64,000 bases of DNA, taken from the NCBI GenBank assembly GCA_003342895.1, contig PTFA01000193.1, positions 1,200,788 to 1,264,787 on the forward strand, in the 5' to 3' direction. Origin of the DNA: Casuarius casuarius. Taxonomy: Eukaryota > Chordata > Aves > Casuariiformes > Casuariidae. Below, one piece after another: positions 38,501 through 51,882 of this stretch. Under the pieces are notes generated by a model, which saw nothing but the letters and a program-made list of their open reading frames with translations, did not search any database and was not told the origin of the DNA. Within the stretch, counting starts at the first letter, position 1. Each line of letters starts with the position of its first letter. The translations under genes and the position numbers were made by a program.

Positions 38501-40880
38501 CTCATCAAGGACAGTTGGAGAAGCAGAGACATTTGAGGCCTATCTGGCTGCTCGCAGGAGGAAAGGACAGAAGACAAATAATGCAGGAGGTCTTGAGTTA
38601 TGGGGGTTGGTGGTAGGATCTGTAGGAAAGCTAGTAGGATGGAAGTAGAGCTCTCCAAGTATTTTGCTGGGGATGGACAGAGACCCTCACCTTAGGACTC
38701 TATTGATGGTAACAATCAGTATCTAGGCTTTCCTGACGGCACGTAACTTCCATGAAATTATTAATTTTTGTTCATATTCAATTATTCTAAAGCCTGTTAG
38801 TTTCCAGATTTTTGTCTAGTAAGCCCTTCATTGTTTAAAAACCTATAATGGGTAGCGTTTAGTCCTTTTAATCCATATTTTCTTCCTTTTTTCCAAACAA
38901 TCCTAGAAGTTCTTGGCCTTTTTTGCTAGATTAAAACAAAGACATTGCTTTTTCAACCCAAAGTTCCTGAAAATATCTAATCTCTAAATTCTGCTCCTGT
39001 TTTTCCTATACTGTGCATGGACCAAGCTCATAAATATATGATTCTTTTGATTCCAGAGTTTTGGTGAATTGTTCAGACTCCTATTGTGCATCAGAGGTAT
39101 TATATGAGGCAAAGGGTTTAATGCATTTGATTGCCATAAAGTTTGTGGCGTTTCTACCGTATACTGACAATATTATGTAGTAACATATGCCAGTCTGATC
39201 TTTCTATGAATGCTTGCATGTTTTTTTATATGTATTCTTTTGGTCAAAGTATCAACAAGTATAGGTGGCTTAGCTAAGGAGAGGCTGTGCTAAATGTAAT
39301 TTCTTCTTGTATATAGCCTACTAGGCCTCCTGTAATTAGGCTCTCTCTCAAAACCTTCCCTTGAATTTCAGTGCAATTTTAAAGAAGAGTGGAAGTTAGA
39401 CTGAATAATTTATTTGAGGAGCATGGAAGGTTTCAGTTTAGCAGCTGTTGCAAACAAATGTGGAGCAGGTTGCTGTATACAATATACATTATATGTGGAG
39501 TAAGTGCTTGAAAGAATGACTTGGTTTGTGTTATGTATTTTCCTTTTATTTTTCAATTTCTTTCATCTCGTGGTAATTAGCTTTGTAAATCTGTCGTTTG
39601 TTTTTTTTAAAAAAAGGCCTTGTTACCTATTCCTTTTTAAGTTTGAATGCTCTTTGAAAACAGTTCGCTAATTTGTGAAAGACTAGACTTTTGTTTAGAA
39701 AATGTTAATTCTGTGTTTACATGTAAATAAAACCTGAAAACTAGTATGCAAAAAGATACCATTGCTGATGTCGTTTTAATATATGTTTCTTAATTTATAC
39801 TCCTTAATTCCTAATGGAGTGATTTCAGCTTTCCTCATGAAAAGAGGCAGATTTGGCGCTACCAGGAATTTTTAAAATATAATATTTTAAAGCTATCAGG
39901 TTTTTCCCTGTATTTTGCTTAACTGAGTATTTTCTGTCAGAAGCTGAAGATTTTATCTTCTTTTTCAGAAAAACTCTTAAGGAATTACCCTGTTTTTTGA
40001 ATCTTGTTTCCCTCGTTCCTGTTGGGAATGAAGTCGAGATGTACTAGAGAAGCGTGATGCCCCCGGCCCTGTCGTAGGCTAGGTAGAAGCGGGTGAGTGA
40101 GGGAATGAGCAGTGAGATCTTGCAGTTACTATTTTTCTGCTTGTCGTGACAGAACATTGTCATGGTACTTGTCACCAGTAAAAGTGCAGAAGCTAAGGCT
40201 TATCTAATGAGTCTATTTAAAAAGTTTTTGTCATATTCTTCTATACATTCCACCGACCGGGTGCTGTTGAGTCCTAGATACTGATTCCTCTTTACAAAGT
40301 TTTTTCACCTGTAATGCTGAGCTCCAAAGGGAGCGGCGTGAGGAGGACTGCCTTACTTCTGCACCGGGTGGTCAGAAGCTGTTTGACACAATCCTTTCAG
40401 CATCCCACTGGGATGTGGCTTTACTGCCAAGCAAAACCGTGATGCTCCCATCTTCAACTCGGCAGTGTCGCATAGAAGTAGGATGCCGTAAGATTTATAT
40501 TTTCGATGCTCTTTTGATTTTTTGGAAGTGGTTTGTCATTGACTATAGTGGTTTCTTATTTATAAATANGGTTTGATAAATGTTTGCAGACACCTCTCTT
40601 ATAGGCTTATATATATGTTTTGATAGTTTTTGACTAGGTAGCGTTAGCAGACTTTTGCTGAACGTTATGAAGGCTGTGGGAGTAAATTCTGTCTTAGCAA
40701 TTTGGTATAGTATGAGCTACTACCTAAATTGGAAAATAAGCTAATGGAGTCACATAGTTTGGCCCTGGGGTGTTCTCGTTTCCAAGATTTTACTTCACTT
40801 ATTTTTCAACTAAAAACTAATATATGAAGAAACAGCTGATAGAATTGTTGAAAGGCTTCCAAGTTGGGAAGCATTTGCAA

Positions 40881-40896
40881 TTTTTTTTTTTTTTTT
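40881..40896. repeat. poly-T run
   Basis: Sixteen consecutive T in intronic sequence with no associated element recognised. Confidence 0.6.
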
Positions 40897-42173
40897 GAAG
40901 CTGTCCTTTTCACGTGTTCAGTTAAAACTTAAAGCTAAAGTGGCCGTATTTTCTAATNGGCATTCTCTTAGCTGAGATTTCCGGGAGCAAAAATCTGAAT
41001 ATTTATTAATAGGCATTTCTTTTGAAATGTTTGAAAGACCAAATGTTTACAGTAACTTTACTTTCTAGAAACAACTTTTGGAAAGATTTTGTTTTCAAAG
41101 GCATTTTCACTCCAGAGGTTAACAAGGGAGGAAATTAAAACTTAAGGAGAAAATAAAATTCTTTAAACTGTGCATTACAGATATGATTCATAGATTCATT
41201 TTGTCTCAAAACAAACTTGTTGCTGCTTGCTTGTTATGTTTTCCTTTTTTACAACCTCCTTTAAAACATACAGGTTTTTTGATGGTCCATTTAGTATTAT
41301 ATCCAAAATCACTGGAAGGGCTCATGCTAGTTTCAGACACAAGCAGTTCTCCAAAGGGTGTTTACTGCCTTCTAGTTCTCTTGCTCAAAGCCCAGATAAA
41401 TATATTTAGATTAGTGGGATGTTGGAGAGATTATAACTCTATCATGTTCCAAAATAAACAACACTGAGTTCAGTTGCCTTCTTTACATTTAATATCTACT
41501 TCACATTATCTCCTTCAGATGTTACAAAGAATGTTCTGTATTCTTTCAACGCAAAATGAAAGAGTTTCTTAATGACATAAGAGAGGAAGGATATGCAAAC
41601 CTAGAATTTTGCTTTCTATGATGTGAGCATTNCAGCCATTTATAAAAACTAAATATACAGAATTCAAATTTAAGGCTATTGTATTTGTGGCCAGACTGGT
41701 GGTTTTTTGTTNGTTTATTTATTTTTAAGTTGCTTCACATTAGCATACTTCAAAGAGTGAGCTAAGCTTAGATATTTCATATTAAATAGGGTAAACTTTA
41801 TTTAGGAGCCTTGGGAATAAGCCTAAACGCTAGCTCTTTGTGCTCTAATGTCATTATGCAAGGCCTCCGAAAGATGCCGGATGAAGTTCACATGACTGAT
41901 AGAGGTAAAGGAAATAGCAGTACTGTATTCTGATTAAAAATATTCACGTTCATATACATGCATGCAGACACACATACCACCAAATCTGTTTGTGGAATCT
42001 AGTAAGTGAATGAAATATGCTGAAAGTCAGGAAGTGCTAAAGTTAAGGTCACATGTGCACACTTACTGATGTTTGTTATGTGTATGCTCTGTGCTGTTGT
42101 CTTTATATGTAATTGAATGGACCATTTTACAAGGACTTTCAGTGGCTTTAAATATACATATAAAGCTTTTTGA

Positions 42174-42260
42174 ATTAGGTATTATTGTATCTATGCTTGA
42201 AAATATTAGGAAGCCGTGAAGTAACTAAAGATCATCTTTACTGAGCATCCTCCAAGAAGA
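42174..42260 (-). mobile_element. possible antisense MIR relic
   Basis: On the plus strand, GGTATTATTGTATCTATG, then GAAAATATTAGGAAGC, GTGAAGTAACT and AAAGATCATC follow the order of a reversed MIR core (attattatccccatttta, gaaactgaggc, gagaagttaagtgact, aggtca). Similarity is weak and by eye only. It could be chance in AT-rich DNA. Confidence 0.3.
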
Positions 42261-42416
42261 ATTGAATATTGTTGCAGGAAAAAATTTCGTGATATATTTC
42301 TAGAAGGCGAACATGGTACCTAGAATACTATGTATGCAAAAGAAGCAAAGTTAGGCTTTATTGTATGTCCTGATCAAAGACTCTGCTATTCTTTTGGTTT
42401 TAATATTGAGCTGCTT

Positions 42417-42432
42417 TTGTTGTTGTTGTTTT
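42417..42432. repeat. (TTG)n short tandem repeat
   Basis: About five TTG units. A minor microsatellite. Confidence 0.6.
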
Positions 42433-43048
42433 AATGGCTTACCTACTCTAATAAGGGGATGTTCCACTAGAACAAGCTGTCAGTGTGTCTTGTGAACCCA
42501 GAAGCTCATTCTTTTATCTTCAACAGCATGGAGACACCTTTTTATTTCTTTTTTTGAGATGTACAGAGTCAGGAAAATACACGGATAATGTGTGTTTCTT
42601 CTTTTTTTAAATTTTTCTTTACATCAGTGCTCTTAACTTTGGGTTTGAGTTGCCTTCCTCTGTGTGACAGTTCATTCAGTTTATGGAAAACTCTGCTAGT
42701 TACCTATCCCAGGAGCTAAAGTCAACACCTTTTGTAGTCTCTGGGTCATTGTCAGCAAGGCTGACCTTTTCTACGCAATGTGAAAGGTGGTAATTCTTTC
42801 TCATAGGTTTGACGTTGAAAGTCATGGGAAATGGAGGCAGAATTTGCTGAATCTCTTTCCCAAAAGTTGTGGTTCATCCTTGTTGTTCTTCAGATCCATC
42901 ATTATTGGATAATAATTGGTCAAAGCATTTGACAAAATAGGTAGGTTTTGTTAGCAGTGCTGAGGAAATTGCGTTGTCCTGGAAATAGTCTGGATGAATG
43001 AAAACAGAGAAAATGGCAGATATTATAGGTGTTGTTTTTGTTTTACAG

Positions 43049-43148
43049 TTTTGGGGATACACAAAGTGGAACAGGATCGCCATGTTTCGAAACAGTCTCA
43101 AGATGCTTCTTACAGGAGGGAAGTCAAACCGCAAAAACAGGTCCAGTG
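43049..43148 (+). other. TANC2: TANC2 exon with translation start (100 bp)
   Basis: The exon is bounded by a strong acceptor (GTTGTTTTTGTTTTACAG ending 43048) and a consensus donor (CCAGTG|GTAAGT at 43149). It carries 33 bases of 5' UTR and 67 coding bases, so the intron after it is phase 1. The 33-base leader has no stop in the coding frame, but exon 1 brings one (TAA at 243-245), so the ATG at 43082 is the expected start in that transcript. The start context GATCGCCATGT has a purine at -3. This is the only exon in the window that I consider secure. Confidence 0.9.
43082..43148 (+). CDS. TANC2: TANC2, first coding segment (N-terminal 22 codons)
   Basis: The frame starts MFRNSLKMLLTGGKS, continues NRKNRSS and stops mid-codon (first base G of the next codon) at the splice donor. 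As I recall it, human TANC2 begins with the same sequence except for Ser where this has Asn at residue 16, and its next residue, Asp, fits a codon starting with G. The paralogue TANC1 starts differently, so TANC2 is preferred. TANC2 is a postsynaptic-density scaffold of about 2,000 residues with a P-loop ATPase-like region, ankyrin repeats, TPR repeats and a C-terminal PDZ ligand. None of these domains is inside this window; only the basic, Ser/Lys/Arg-rich N-terminus is. The following exon (expected to continue GGSEEPP in mammals) was not found to the right edge, implying a second intron of more than 20.8 kb. Confidence 0.88.
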
Positions 43149-46100
43149 GTAAGTAAATGCCAATGCCAATACCTTATGCATTTATTTTATTTACAGTTTT
43201 TAAAAGTATGCCTTTTTATGTCTGCCGTTTTGATCTTACTGAGTCTTTTTTTCTTTTTAATACATGTACTCAGTTGATGATCCTGTAGACTCAAAACTTC
43301 ATCATACGACNTTGTAATATTACATTGTGATTTAATATCTAAAAAAACCCACCCCACATATAGACCGCAGAATTTAGTTTTACTAGGGAGATAAGATGCA
43401 GAGAAAAACAAATAATAGCTGTATGTAATCCTGCAGTAAGTTAACATCAAGGTTCATATTTCAATCGTGGAAATCAAGATTAAAAATTAAGTTTTCTTCA
43501 AAAATGAATGTGATAACATCTGCCAGTGAATCTTCCACAGTACAGACAAAATCTGTGATAAGATTAGCAGTTGTTTTTTGAAAAAAGTGTAATATAATCC
43601 CCTAAAAGAAGGTAGTGTTGTATAGGTGAAATCAGGACTAATAACTAGNGTTGGGTAATCACTACTTTAAGTAAAACAATAACAAATATATTTTGTTTAT
43701 AAAATTCTGAAGTTTTCAACTAGTTAGACAATATAAAGGAGTAGTAATAGCAAAAAAATTGAGGGTACTGCAGAATTTTTAGTCTGACATTTGTGTTAAA
43801 CTTCAGTTCTATGATNAGTTTAGTGAAGTTACAGTAATGAAGTTTGAGATGCTACTGTGATACTTANTAGCTTTACTCGTATAGAGAATGTTGTATAGTG
43901 TACAGTATTTTATAGAGCACAGTCAAAACATTTTAATTTCCATTTTCATCGTGAAAACAACTTCATATTTTTCTATTTCTATCAGTGGACACATTTAACT
44001 TCCACAATCTCAGTGCAGTTTGGGAAATCATTTTGCCTAATCGTTGCTGGGGTTGGTGCTTAAGCTTTGCTTTAAGAACATAGATTTGAAACCGTAGCAG
44101 TGTTGGTCAAAAGTTATCTTTTGGACGTGGATGCAGAACTCGTGAGGACCGTAGCGATATTGTCATCGACATATGTAAGATAACGTGGATAGACAAGGAT
44201 TGCAGGATAGTACCCCACAAACTTCTAATTTCCATGCTTTTTAAGGTTCTGAGTGAATAGAATGCATTCTTCATTTCACAACCCTTTTGTTTCTTTTAAT
44301 ATCATTCATTGGGTGGTCTCATAAAAATACTAGTATTGAATGTTTTATACTTTACAGGGCTGTTTGTATATTTATCTCTGAAATAAGTTGACTTGATATC
44401 TGGAGATTCACAGTCATTAAATATAAAAGAAAAGCATACATTCCTCAATACGGTAATGATATGGGTTGGTTAGAACGAGGTATCGATACCTTGAGGTAGT
44501 CAGTATCTCATATTAATGCGTACTTTCGTTCTGCTGAGAGAAATGCAGCTAAGAGGTTAATTGGAAAAAGATNAACCTAGAAAAGGCCTAGATGTATAGC
44601 TTGCTCTTTTTTGGGGGGAGAAGGGGGAAGTGGAAGGAGGATTGGAAAGAGATGGAATTGAAGAAAGAAAAGAAAAAATTTTCTCCAAATTCAGTCAGTG
44701 CTTCTGACTCCTTTTTCCACCATCTGAAGTTGGTATTGGTTCGTATGTCNAAGCCTGTTTGATCCGTGAAGATCGTAGCTGTGAAGCAAAACGTTGCAAA
44801 AATGTCGGTAAGCTTTAAAAAGACTTCCAACTTTCACAGTTATGTCCAAAAATGGAGTGCTGGCAGTGTAAGAGCTTTTAAGTCAGTCTTTTATTTTTTC
44901 TTTTTAAAGCCATCTGGCAGCGCATTTTGGATATATCGGGACCTATTGTTTGTTTGTGCTCGTGTGTATGTAAATAGTGCATGTGTGCGTTCCATGGGAA
45001 ACCACAAGCGATTGCGCGAAGATACGACGGTGATAAATGCAATGGAAAAAACCAGGACTGTTTCCCTTCGGTTGAAACAAATGAATATGTATTTCTTTTA
45101 ATATCTTATTACCCCAAGTTTTATCTGGGAGAAGGGAATTGTATTTCTAAGCAGTAANGCTTCACTGTGTTCTTAAGGTGCCTGATGGCAAGGCTAGCTT
45201 TGCTGTTTCAATTTTTTAGACACGAATAATCTGTTTAGAATTTGGTTTCTGGTGAGAGTCCCAGGTTGTGCTGGCTGATTCGGAAGGTATTTTATCATGA
45301 GAAGTTTTAGTAGTACTGCCTCATTGCATTAACTATGGTGGTTAGTATGTGTCTTTTACTATGGAAAAATGTTGACTTCACAACAGGTCCCTCAGTACCC
45401 GAGGCCTGAGCGGTTGCGGTTGTCATTTGCTGGTTTCACGACATTGTAAATTTTCTTTTTTTATTGATTATTTCAGGCTTTTGTTGCAAGTGTGGTTATT
45501 CTGAGGAAGGTACCTGCGTGGAGAGAGACATGTGGGTTTTGGAAAGACCTGCTGGCAAACTGCTCTGTCCTCTTGTGATTTCATATCNCATGCAGAGAGT
45601 ATCCTATTTACAGTTTAAAGCCAAGGAAAGTACAGATCCTGTCCTGATGATAGGCCCAACCTTTGGAAAACTGTACAGTAGACAATCTTTAATTGTGGCA
45701 AAGCCGTATCTTTGTCAGATGTTCTGTTATCAGTCCTTTCCATTCCTTTCTGTTCATCTCCCAGTTTTAAGGATCTTGTGTATGCAGAGCTTTCCAAATA
45801 TGGGTTTCTTTCTTTGTGAATGAAGCATTTCAGTTCTGAAATATCAAGATTTGATATGGCTATACATTTCTATGTGTAACATATACTACCATATATTTCT
45901 GTCTGGTATCTTTCTAGTGAAAATCTTAGCTATGCAATGAAGCTTTTTGTTGTCCTGCATAAATATCCCTAATAAGAGTAATCGACAGCTTCTTAAGTTT
46001 AAAGCTTATATAAATCATTGCNATTGCTCCTTATTCTTCTGTCGTTACTGCTCTATTTTAAGAAGACTAGAACGTCTTCACCAACTGAGTTGGACACGTG

Positions 46101-49100
46101 AAAATGATACAGGTATGATCTTAGCAGCAGTTCCTAGAGTTTGGGTATTTCTGTCATTGTTATTAAAACATATTTCTTAGCTATCAGTAGACACCAGCTA
46201 ATCAGGACAGATATTTTCCATTACTACTACCTCTCAGTTCTAAAAATAAAATCAGTTGGTATCCCTTTAACTTCATAAATCATAAATTGTACACTTGTTT
46301 GAGAGGGTNTTTCACAAAATTGGGAAATGTGAATTTAGTTTTTTCTTGCAATACTTAGCTATGGCAGTTAATCTCCCTTTTCTATTATAATATGTTCCAA
46401 AATTTGAGACTATTTGGAGGATACTATTTGAAAGACAAAATTCAGGTATTTGAGAATATTCAGTATTCCTAAAAGTTATTTTTAATTATTCCGGTTTCAT
46501 TTCTTGGACTTGTGCTAATTTAATAGAGGAAACATCAAGAATATTGAAGTGAGCAGATGTAGTTGGCTCACTCCAGGACTTTAACCTGTCAGTGAGGATC
46601 ACTGGCAGGAAAAGAACAGTACTTTTGTCCTGATCTAAATAACCCGACTTGATATTCTTCATCTTATTTGTTGACTTTACTTATTCTAAACTTTCATCCT
46701 CTCTTTCCCTTCATCCTCCCTTAACTCCTTCCCAAGAAAGGGACTTGAGGAATCCTCCCGCCCCTGCCTTGAGTGCGCAGGCGTGTTAACAACCAGGGCT
46801 CAGTTTTTCAGTGCTTTAGAACCTTTTCATATGGTAAGTGCATACTTTAAATTAGTCACCTCTATCACGTTTGCCTTTCCAGGCCTTCAGTGTTACGACT
46901 CTGTGTATGGTATTTTAGGTGGAAAGCTAGAAGTTCTGGATTTTTTTTCAGTAAAGTGCTTTAAATTAGGTGTTTAATCTACGNTTATCACGCTATCATT
47001 AACAAGATGAATTAAACTGCAAAATAGATGCTGGGAACGGAGCTTCCCTGGTCATTTTGGTGATCCGATTTTCCTCGTGGCCTCAGAAGCTGTTTGATCA
47101 GCGTAGCTGTGATGGAGGGGCAGCGTGATCTGGAGGGCAGAGAAAGGGGAGGAAGAAGGAGCTGCTGGGGACGGCTGAGGCAGATGTCTCCTGAGCAAGG
47201 TTTGTTGGCAGAGAAGCTGTAATGTGGAGCTACACCCATGTTTGTGCATTTGGAACAAACTCAAAATCATAACTTCTGTGTTATGAAAGTAATCTATTAG
47301 AGGTTTCAGGTCTACCATTGATTCACTTTCCATGTAATGATTTTAAATTACATAGGTAGGCGACAGCCCGCTCTGTCTCTGGTGTGTGGGTTTTTTTGTT
47401 GTTGATGTTGATAAAATTGCAGTGCCTATTTCTTAGATTTCCTGCACTCCAGTCATTTCGCATTTCAGTTCAGGAGTAAATCTTTGAAGCAGGGTTAAAG
47501 GTTTTGTGGCTTTTTTCTTGTGGAATCTAAGTGAATGCGCTGGTCTTTGAAATTACTTTCTTTGCAGTTTCCTTCATTTGCAGTAATGTAGTTAGCAAAC
47601 AAGGTCAGTAAAGTCAAGCTAACAATCTCTGCATGTTGCAATGTGGTTTTGATAATTCTTCATGATTAAAAGTACACTAGTGGTGGTAACATTAAAATGC
47701 CTCCTTATTATTCCCCTTTCAGAAAGTGCTGAGCAATTTCTCTGAAGAGCTGTGGTTAGAATTTATTTTTACTCAGCTGCTTTTTTTTGTTACTCTATAT
47801 GTTATTGTTGTTCACGAATGCATAAATTAAAATATTTATAAAAGAAGAATACCAATTACATGCATATGAATGTACAGTTACATGCAGTAATGCCAATTAA
47901 AATAAATGAATTTCTACTGCAGCATCAGATTGCATAATCTCCCGTGGTTAATTTTTTCTGTGTGTGTTTTCAAAACAGTGCTGATAGGATTTCATGGCAG
48001 TGTACTGTATGCAGTACAATTGTGCCTGTGTATTTGTGCACATATTTAATCTCTCGTCTTAACAAAAATTCTCTTGCGACTAAAACGGGGCACTGAAGAT
48101 ATTTTATGGTAATGCCTTGAGGATGTGTTATGAATGCNACGGTATTTTGATTTGAATAGATTTTCTTCTGCCATAAACTGATCTTCCACAAAGCTACCAG
48201 GCAGCAGTGTCCTCAAAGCTGCAATTTGATCCGAGTATTGTTAAATATTACTTTCATATTCTAAATTAATTTTTGAAGATATGCAGGCATGTAAGACTTC
48301 TGACTCCTAAGTTTGCATTCAGGGCCAAATTTACATATTTAGAATACGATTGTTTTAAAAGAGCGAAGCGTGGAAGAGCGGTGCCATGTTCCATCCTCCT
48401 CTCTCTTCTTTCTAACTGAAGATTCTGCAGGGTTTTGTGGCCAGAAGCCCTATGCCTAGGGCAAGCAGCTGTATTAAAGGTTAAAGGTAGGCACTCCTGC
48501 CTGCTGCTGCTTGTCAGAAATTGTTTTCAGACCTTTTTCCCCCTAATATAGCCTTTTCAGTGCAATTCTGTTCTGTATTCTGGATCCAGAGTCTATAAGG
48601 TACCTCAAGGATTGTTTTTTATATATATTTTATCAAGGACCCTTCTCATATGTGTCTGCAGTTTGCTTGCTTANGCTAAACATTCATTGATCTGGGTATA
48701 TATTTAAACAGTTCACATTAAATCANCTCACTAATATATTCACTCCAGTATTTTATTAGTGAAATAGGCCTACGTGATAGATCCAGTCTTTCCACCGGTT
48801 TTAATTATCCTCATTTCTTTTGCAAGAAGATGGACTGTTTCCTTCTTATGTTATCACATTAAATTATTGCTACTCTAAGAGTTAGAATTTCCCATTAGAA
48901 CCTTGTAAAATTCAGCTGTAAAGAGGTTTGTTTTATTTGTTTTTATCCTCTTTGTGAGGTGGCNGTCCAAGAACTTGTGCCTTTTATTTCTGATGGAAGC
49001 TGCGATAGATTACTCTCGTCTTTTTTGCAGGTTAAATTCATCGGAGGTATGTAATCCTTTATAAAGTTGCCCAACAGCTCTGCTTTTTCTTCGGAATTAG

Positions 49101-51487
49101 TTAGGAGTTATATCGTGTCCTTCACTGATGTACAGCGCACAATTGTTCTCCATGAGCTTTCTAGCTAGGAACCTGTCTATTTTTCATAATATTTTTCATA
49201 ATATTTTTGTTTTAAGTTTTTTTTAAATCTGTTCTGCTTTCCTCATTTGCAGGAGAGCCAATTACTTCTAACTCTATTTATAAGGCTTTTTGGTACCTGA
49301 CAGTTTATATTTTAATTCCGGGACTAAAAGAGCCCCTGTCAAATGCTGTTCTCTTTTGATTTGTGTCTTTCTAAGATGAAAGGCTTTTCTGTGAAGTTCT
49401 CATCACTGCTTTGCCAGAACCCCATGCAGTTTCTTATCTATCTGATGTCTTTCTCTTTNGGACATCCAAGCGTAGCTTTTATCCATAAGGAACTTTAGAG
49501 GGTGACAAATGCNGTTTGGATTTTATTTCTGAATAAAATTGCTGAGTGATCAGATCCAGGTGATGAGTCCCTTAGATATTGGGATAAGTTCATTTACCAA
49601 AGTATTAAAAGTGAGGTACTAGAAGACACATCAGATTTACAGTATATAGTGTGGTAGTGAATCGTGAACGTATCCACATGTTCAAGGTACTCCATCCAAA
49701 TATAATTCAGACCATTTTATTTTAAGAAGTTGGCAGTTTTTCATAAATTTTTAAACAAGTCTCTCATATGTTGAATAATCCATTGCCACTCACTTCAGGG
49801 AAATCTTGAATTTACTGAGAATGAACTGAACCTTCCTGAAAGTTCATAGTACAGCCATTGTTTTAATTCACGTAATTTAATGTATTTCTTCCTAATAAGG
49901 AATATATGTCGGGAAGGGGTGCGTGCGTGTACATAAACATCTGTTCCTCCTTAATAAGGAACATATATGTGGTCAGAATGTAAGTCTTTTTCATACATTA
50001 ATCTCTTCTCAGGCAAATAAAAGATGTTTGGCAAATAAAGTTGCTGCTTCTTTCCTGTACGGCTATCCTAGGGGGAATTTTAGCAGCGAGTGCCCNTATT
50101 CTTCTTAGATGTATTTCTTCACTTCTAGTCCACAGATGCATTTTTTTGGTAAGAATACAAATATTAGTCTAACTTGCTTTATTGCTCATAAATCCCTCTT
50201 TCTTTTGACAGGTCTCTCTAACCCTTTACTGTGTTTATAATTTTCTTTTTAACTGACTCAGTCCTTCCACTAGAGTTTATCAAGCTGTATCTTTTTAGGC
50301 TTTTTGGGGAGGGCAGGGGGGATGATCCAGTTCTGTCAGTCTAAGTCTTGCCAATATTTTCACAAACCTGAACATCACCAGCTGTAACAACAAGTGTATC
50401 GACTAAGACTGCCTTCATCCCGTTATGAAGACCCAGCGGTGAATATTTTCACCCCACCTCTTGTGCTTCTGGAGCTCCAAAAGTGAGTTTATTAACAGCA
50501 GCTCCATTCAGTCAGTTTTATTCCCCCATCCCCTCCGTGGCTTTTCCCATCTTCTTGAGATTTGGCTTATTGCGTTATTCTTCACCTTTTTCGCTTTCCT
50601 CCAATACAGATGTAAATGCTAATCTTTTTCTGGGGGAGGATTNTTATTCCTTCCTCTCGTGATTGTCATCTCATGGTGCTGTACTGTGTTCTTAAACCAT
50701 TTGTGTAAGTCACGTTTCTCAGAGCCACGTTTCAAGCCTTCCTNTGTGACCCAGCTCTTCTCTATTAAGTTCTCATGTTGTGCTACATTTATAAAACCCC
50801 TTTTCTCTTCACCCTTGGTTTTCAGTCATAGAAGCTGCCTCTTCTTTCCCCTATTTTGCTCAATATTTGAGTCCCTCAGATTACTACATTTTACTGATTT
50901 CTGTACTCTGAAATGTTTCTGCTTTTTTAGTTCTGCCAGATCTTCTTGAATACTCATAATCTGGTGGTTTTCCTCCTCAGTCTTCCTTAATTTCTTGGCT
51001 GTTTTTTGGGGGTGGTAGGGGGCATGGGAAGAATGAAGTGTTTAGTAATGTCTGATTTTTATGATAGAGCAGTATCTCCCTATCTTTTTGAAATACTGTA
51101 TTTTGGGCTCTTTTTATGAGGTTTACATTTTGCAGGATTTTACTTCCTTTTTTTTTTTTCTTCTTTATGATGTACTACTCTCTTTGATATGTAAAGATGT
51201 GTTTAAAAGGCTGGCCCTTCTCATAGGGTGTGTTTGGGGTTTTGATGCTGGCACAGTCTGTTCTTGGTTCCTGCCTTCTCATTAAAGGCGCCTGTAGCAG
51301 AGCTTGAAATGTTAATTTTTTTCCTCCCTGAAATAAAAATCAATATAAAAATGGAAGGAAAAAAATCTGCAGCCTCTGCCCCATTCGTTCAACAGGGTAA
51401 AGTTGTAGTGTATATATGTATTTGGGGAGGTGGGAGAAAAAGCTTGATACATTTCATCTATGCTGATTGCTGTATTTATTTCACATA

Positions 51488-51530
51488 GTTTTTTTTTAAA
51501 AAAAAAAAATGAAAAGAAAAGAGGAAGGCA
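51488..51530. repeat. T-run/A-run junction with purine tract
   Basis: TTTTTTTTT is followed at once by AAAAAAAAAAAA and a GAAAAGAAAAGAGGAAGG tract. The T and A runs can pair as a small hairpin. Low-complexity sequence. Confidence 0.6.
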
Positions 51531-51882
51531 TGCTCTAAGCAGCTGACAGGACCGTGTCTGTTATAGCNGCTGGGAATAATTTCTTTTTCTTCTGCTGTTT
51601 CCCCATTTTCAATATGTATCACTCTATCTACAAGGCCTCCATTTTTCAGTCATCCACGTTCTGCTTCTCAGAGATATTCCTATTTGCTGGTTTTCATCCA
51701 AGATTTATCTCTAGGTCAGTGAGCCCATTCTCCAGTTCTTCTGTATCGGCTCTAATCCTGCTTAGATCTTTCCCTTCATTAGTGATTCTGCAGATCTGAT
51801 TGCTGACGTTAATTCACCGAAGTCCCATCTAATAGCAGGGGCTGGGTTGGCGTCGCGCTCTGCTTTCAGTGCCATTTCCATT

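Larger units (their letters stand above)
255..43048 (+). other. TANC2: large first intron (putative), 42.8 kb
   Basis: This is the stretch between the donor GTAAGT at 255 and the acceptor TTTTGTTTTACAG ending at 43048. It is AT-rich non-coding sequence with relics of CR1 and MIR elements, homopolymers, short tandem repeats and a few hairpins. No convincing coding exon on either strand was found inside it. An intron of this length before the first coding exon is in keeping with TANC2 being a very large gene in mammals (known for the gene). The pairing of donor and acceptor is inferred, and additional non-coding exons may interrupt it. Confidence 0.5.
24501..43048. other. intronic sequence without recognised gene
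   Basis: About 18.5 kb leading to the first coding exon. It contains a CT microsatellite at 25722-25760, a 22-base A run at 27704-27725, a long pyrimidine-rich tract at about 28560-28798, a 30-bp tandem duplication at 30371-30430, a perfect 13-bp hairpin at 35533-35566, a T run at 40881-40896 and a possible antisense MIR relic at 42174-42260. The part from about 29.9 to 34.5 kb is particularly AT-rich, without recognisable repeats. No coding exon was found on either strand. Confidence 0.6.

Noticed and set aside
45464..45823. 119-codon plus-strand ORF preceded by a TTTCAG
   Set aside because: The Cys-rich start looked briefly zinc-finger-like, but spacing fits no known class. There is no donor at a sensible place, and it does not continue TANC2.
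51160..51285. Hydrophobic Phe/Leu-rich ORFs suggestive of membrane proteins (also 1748-1933, 28468-28790)
   Set aside because: The hydrophobicity follows from T-rich sequence on the read strand. There is no conserved family pattern.
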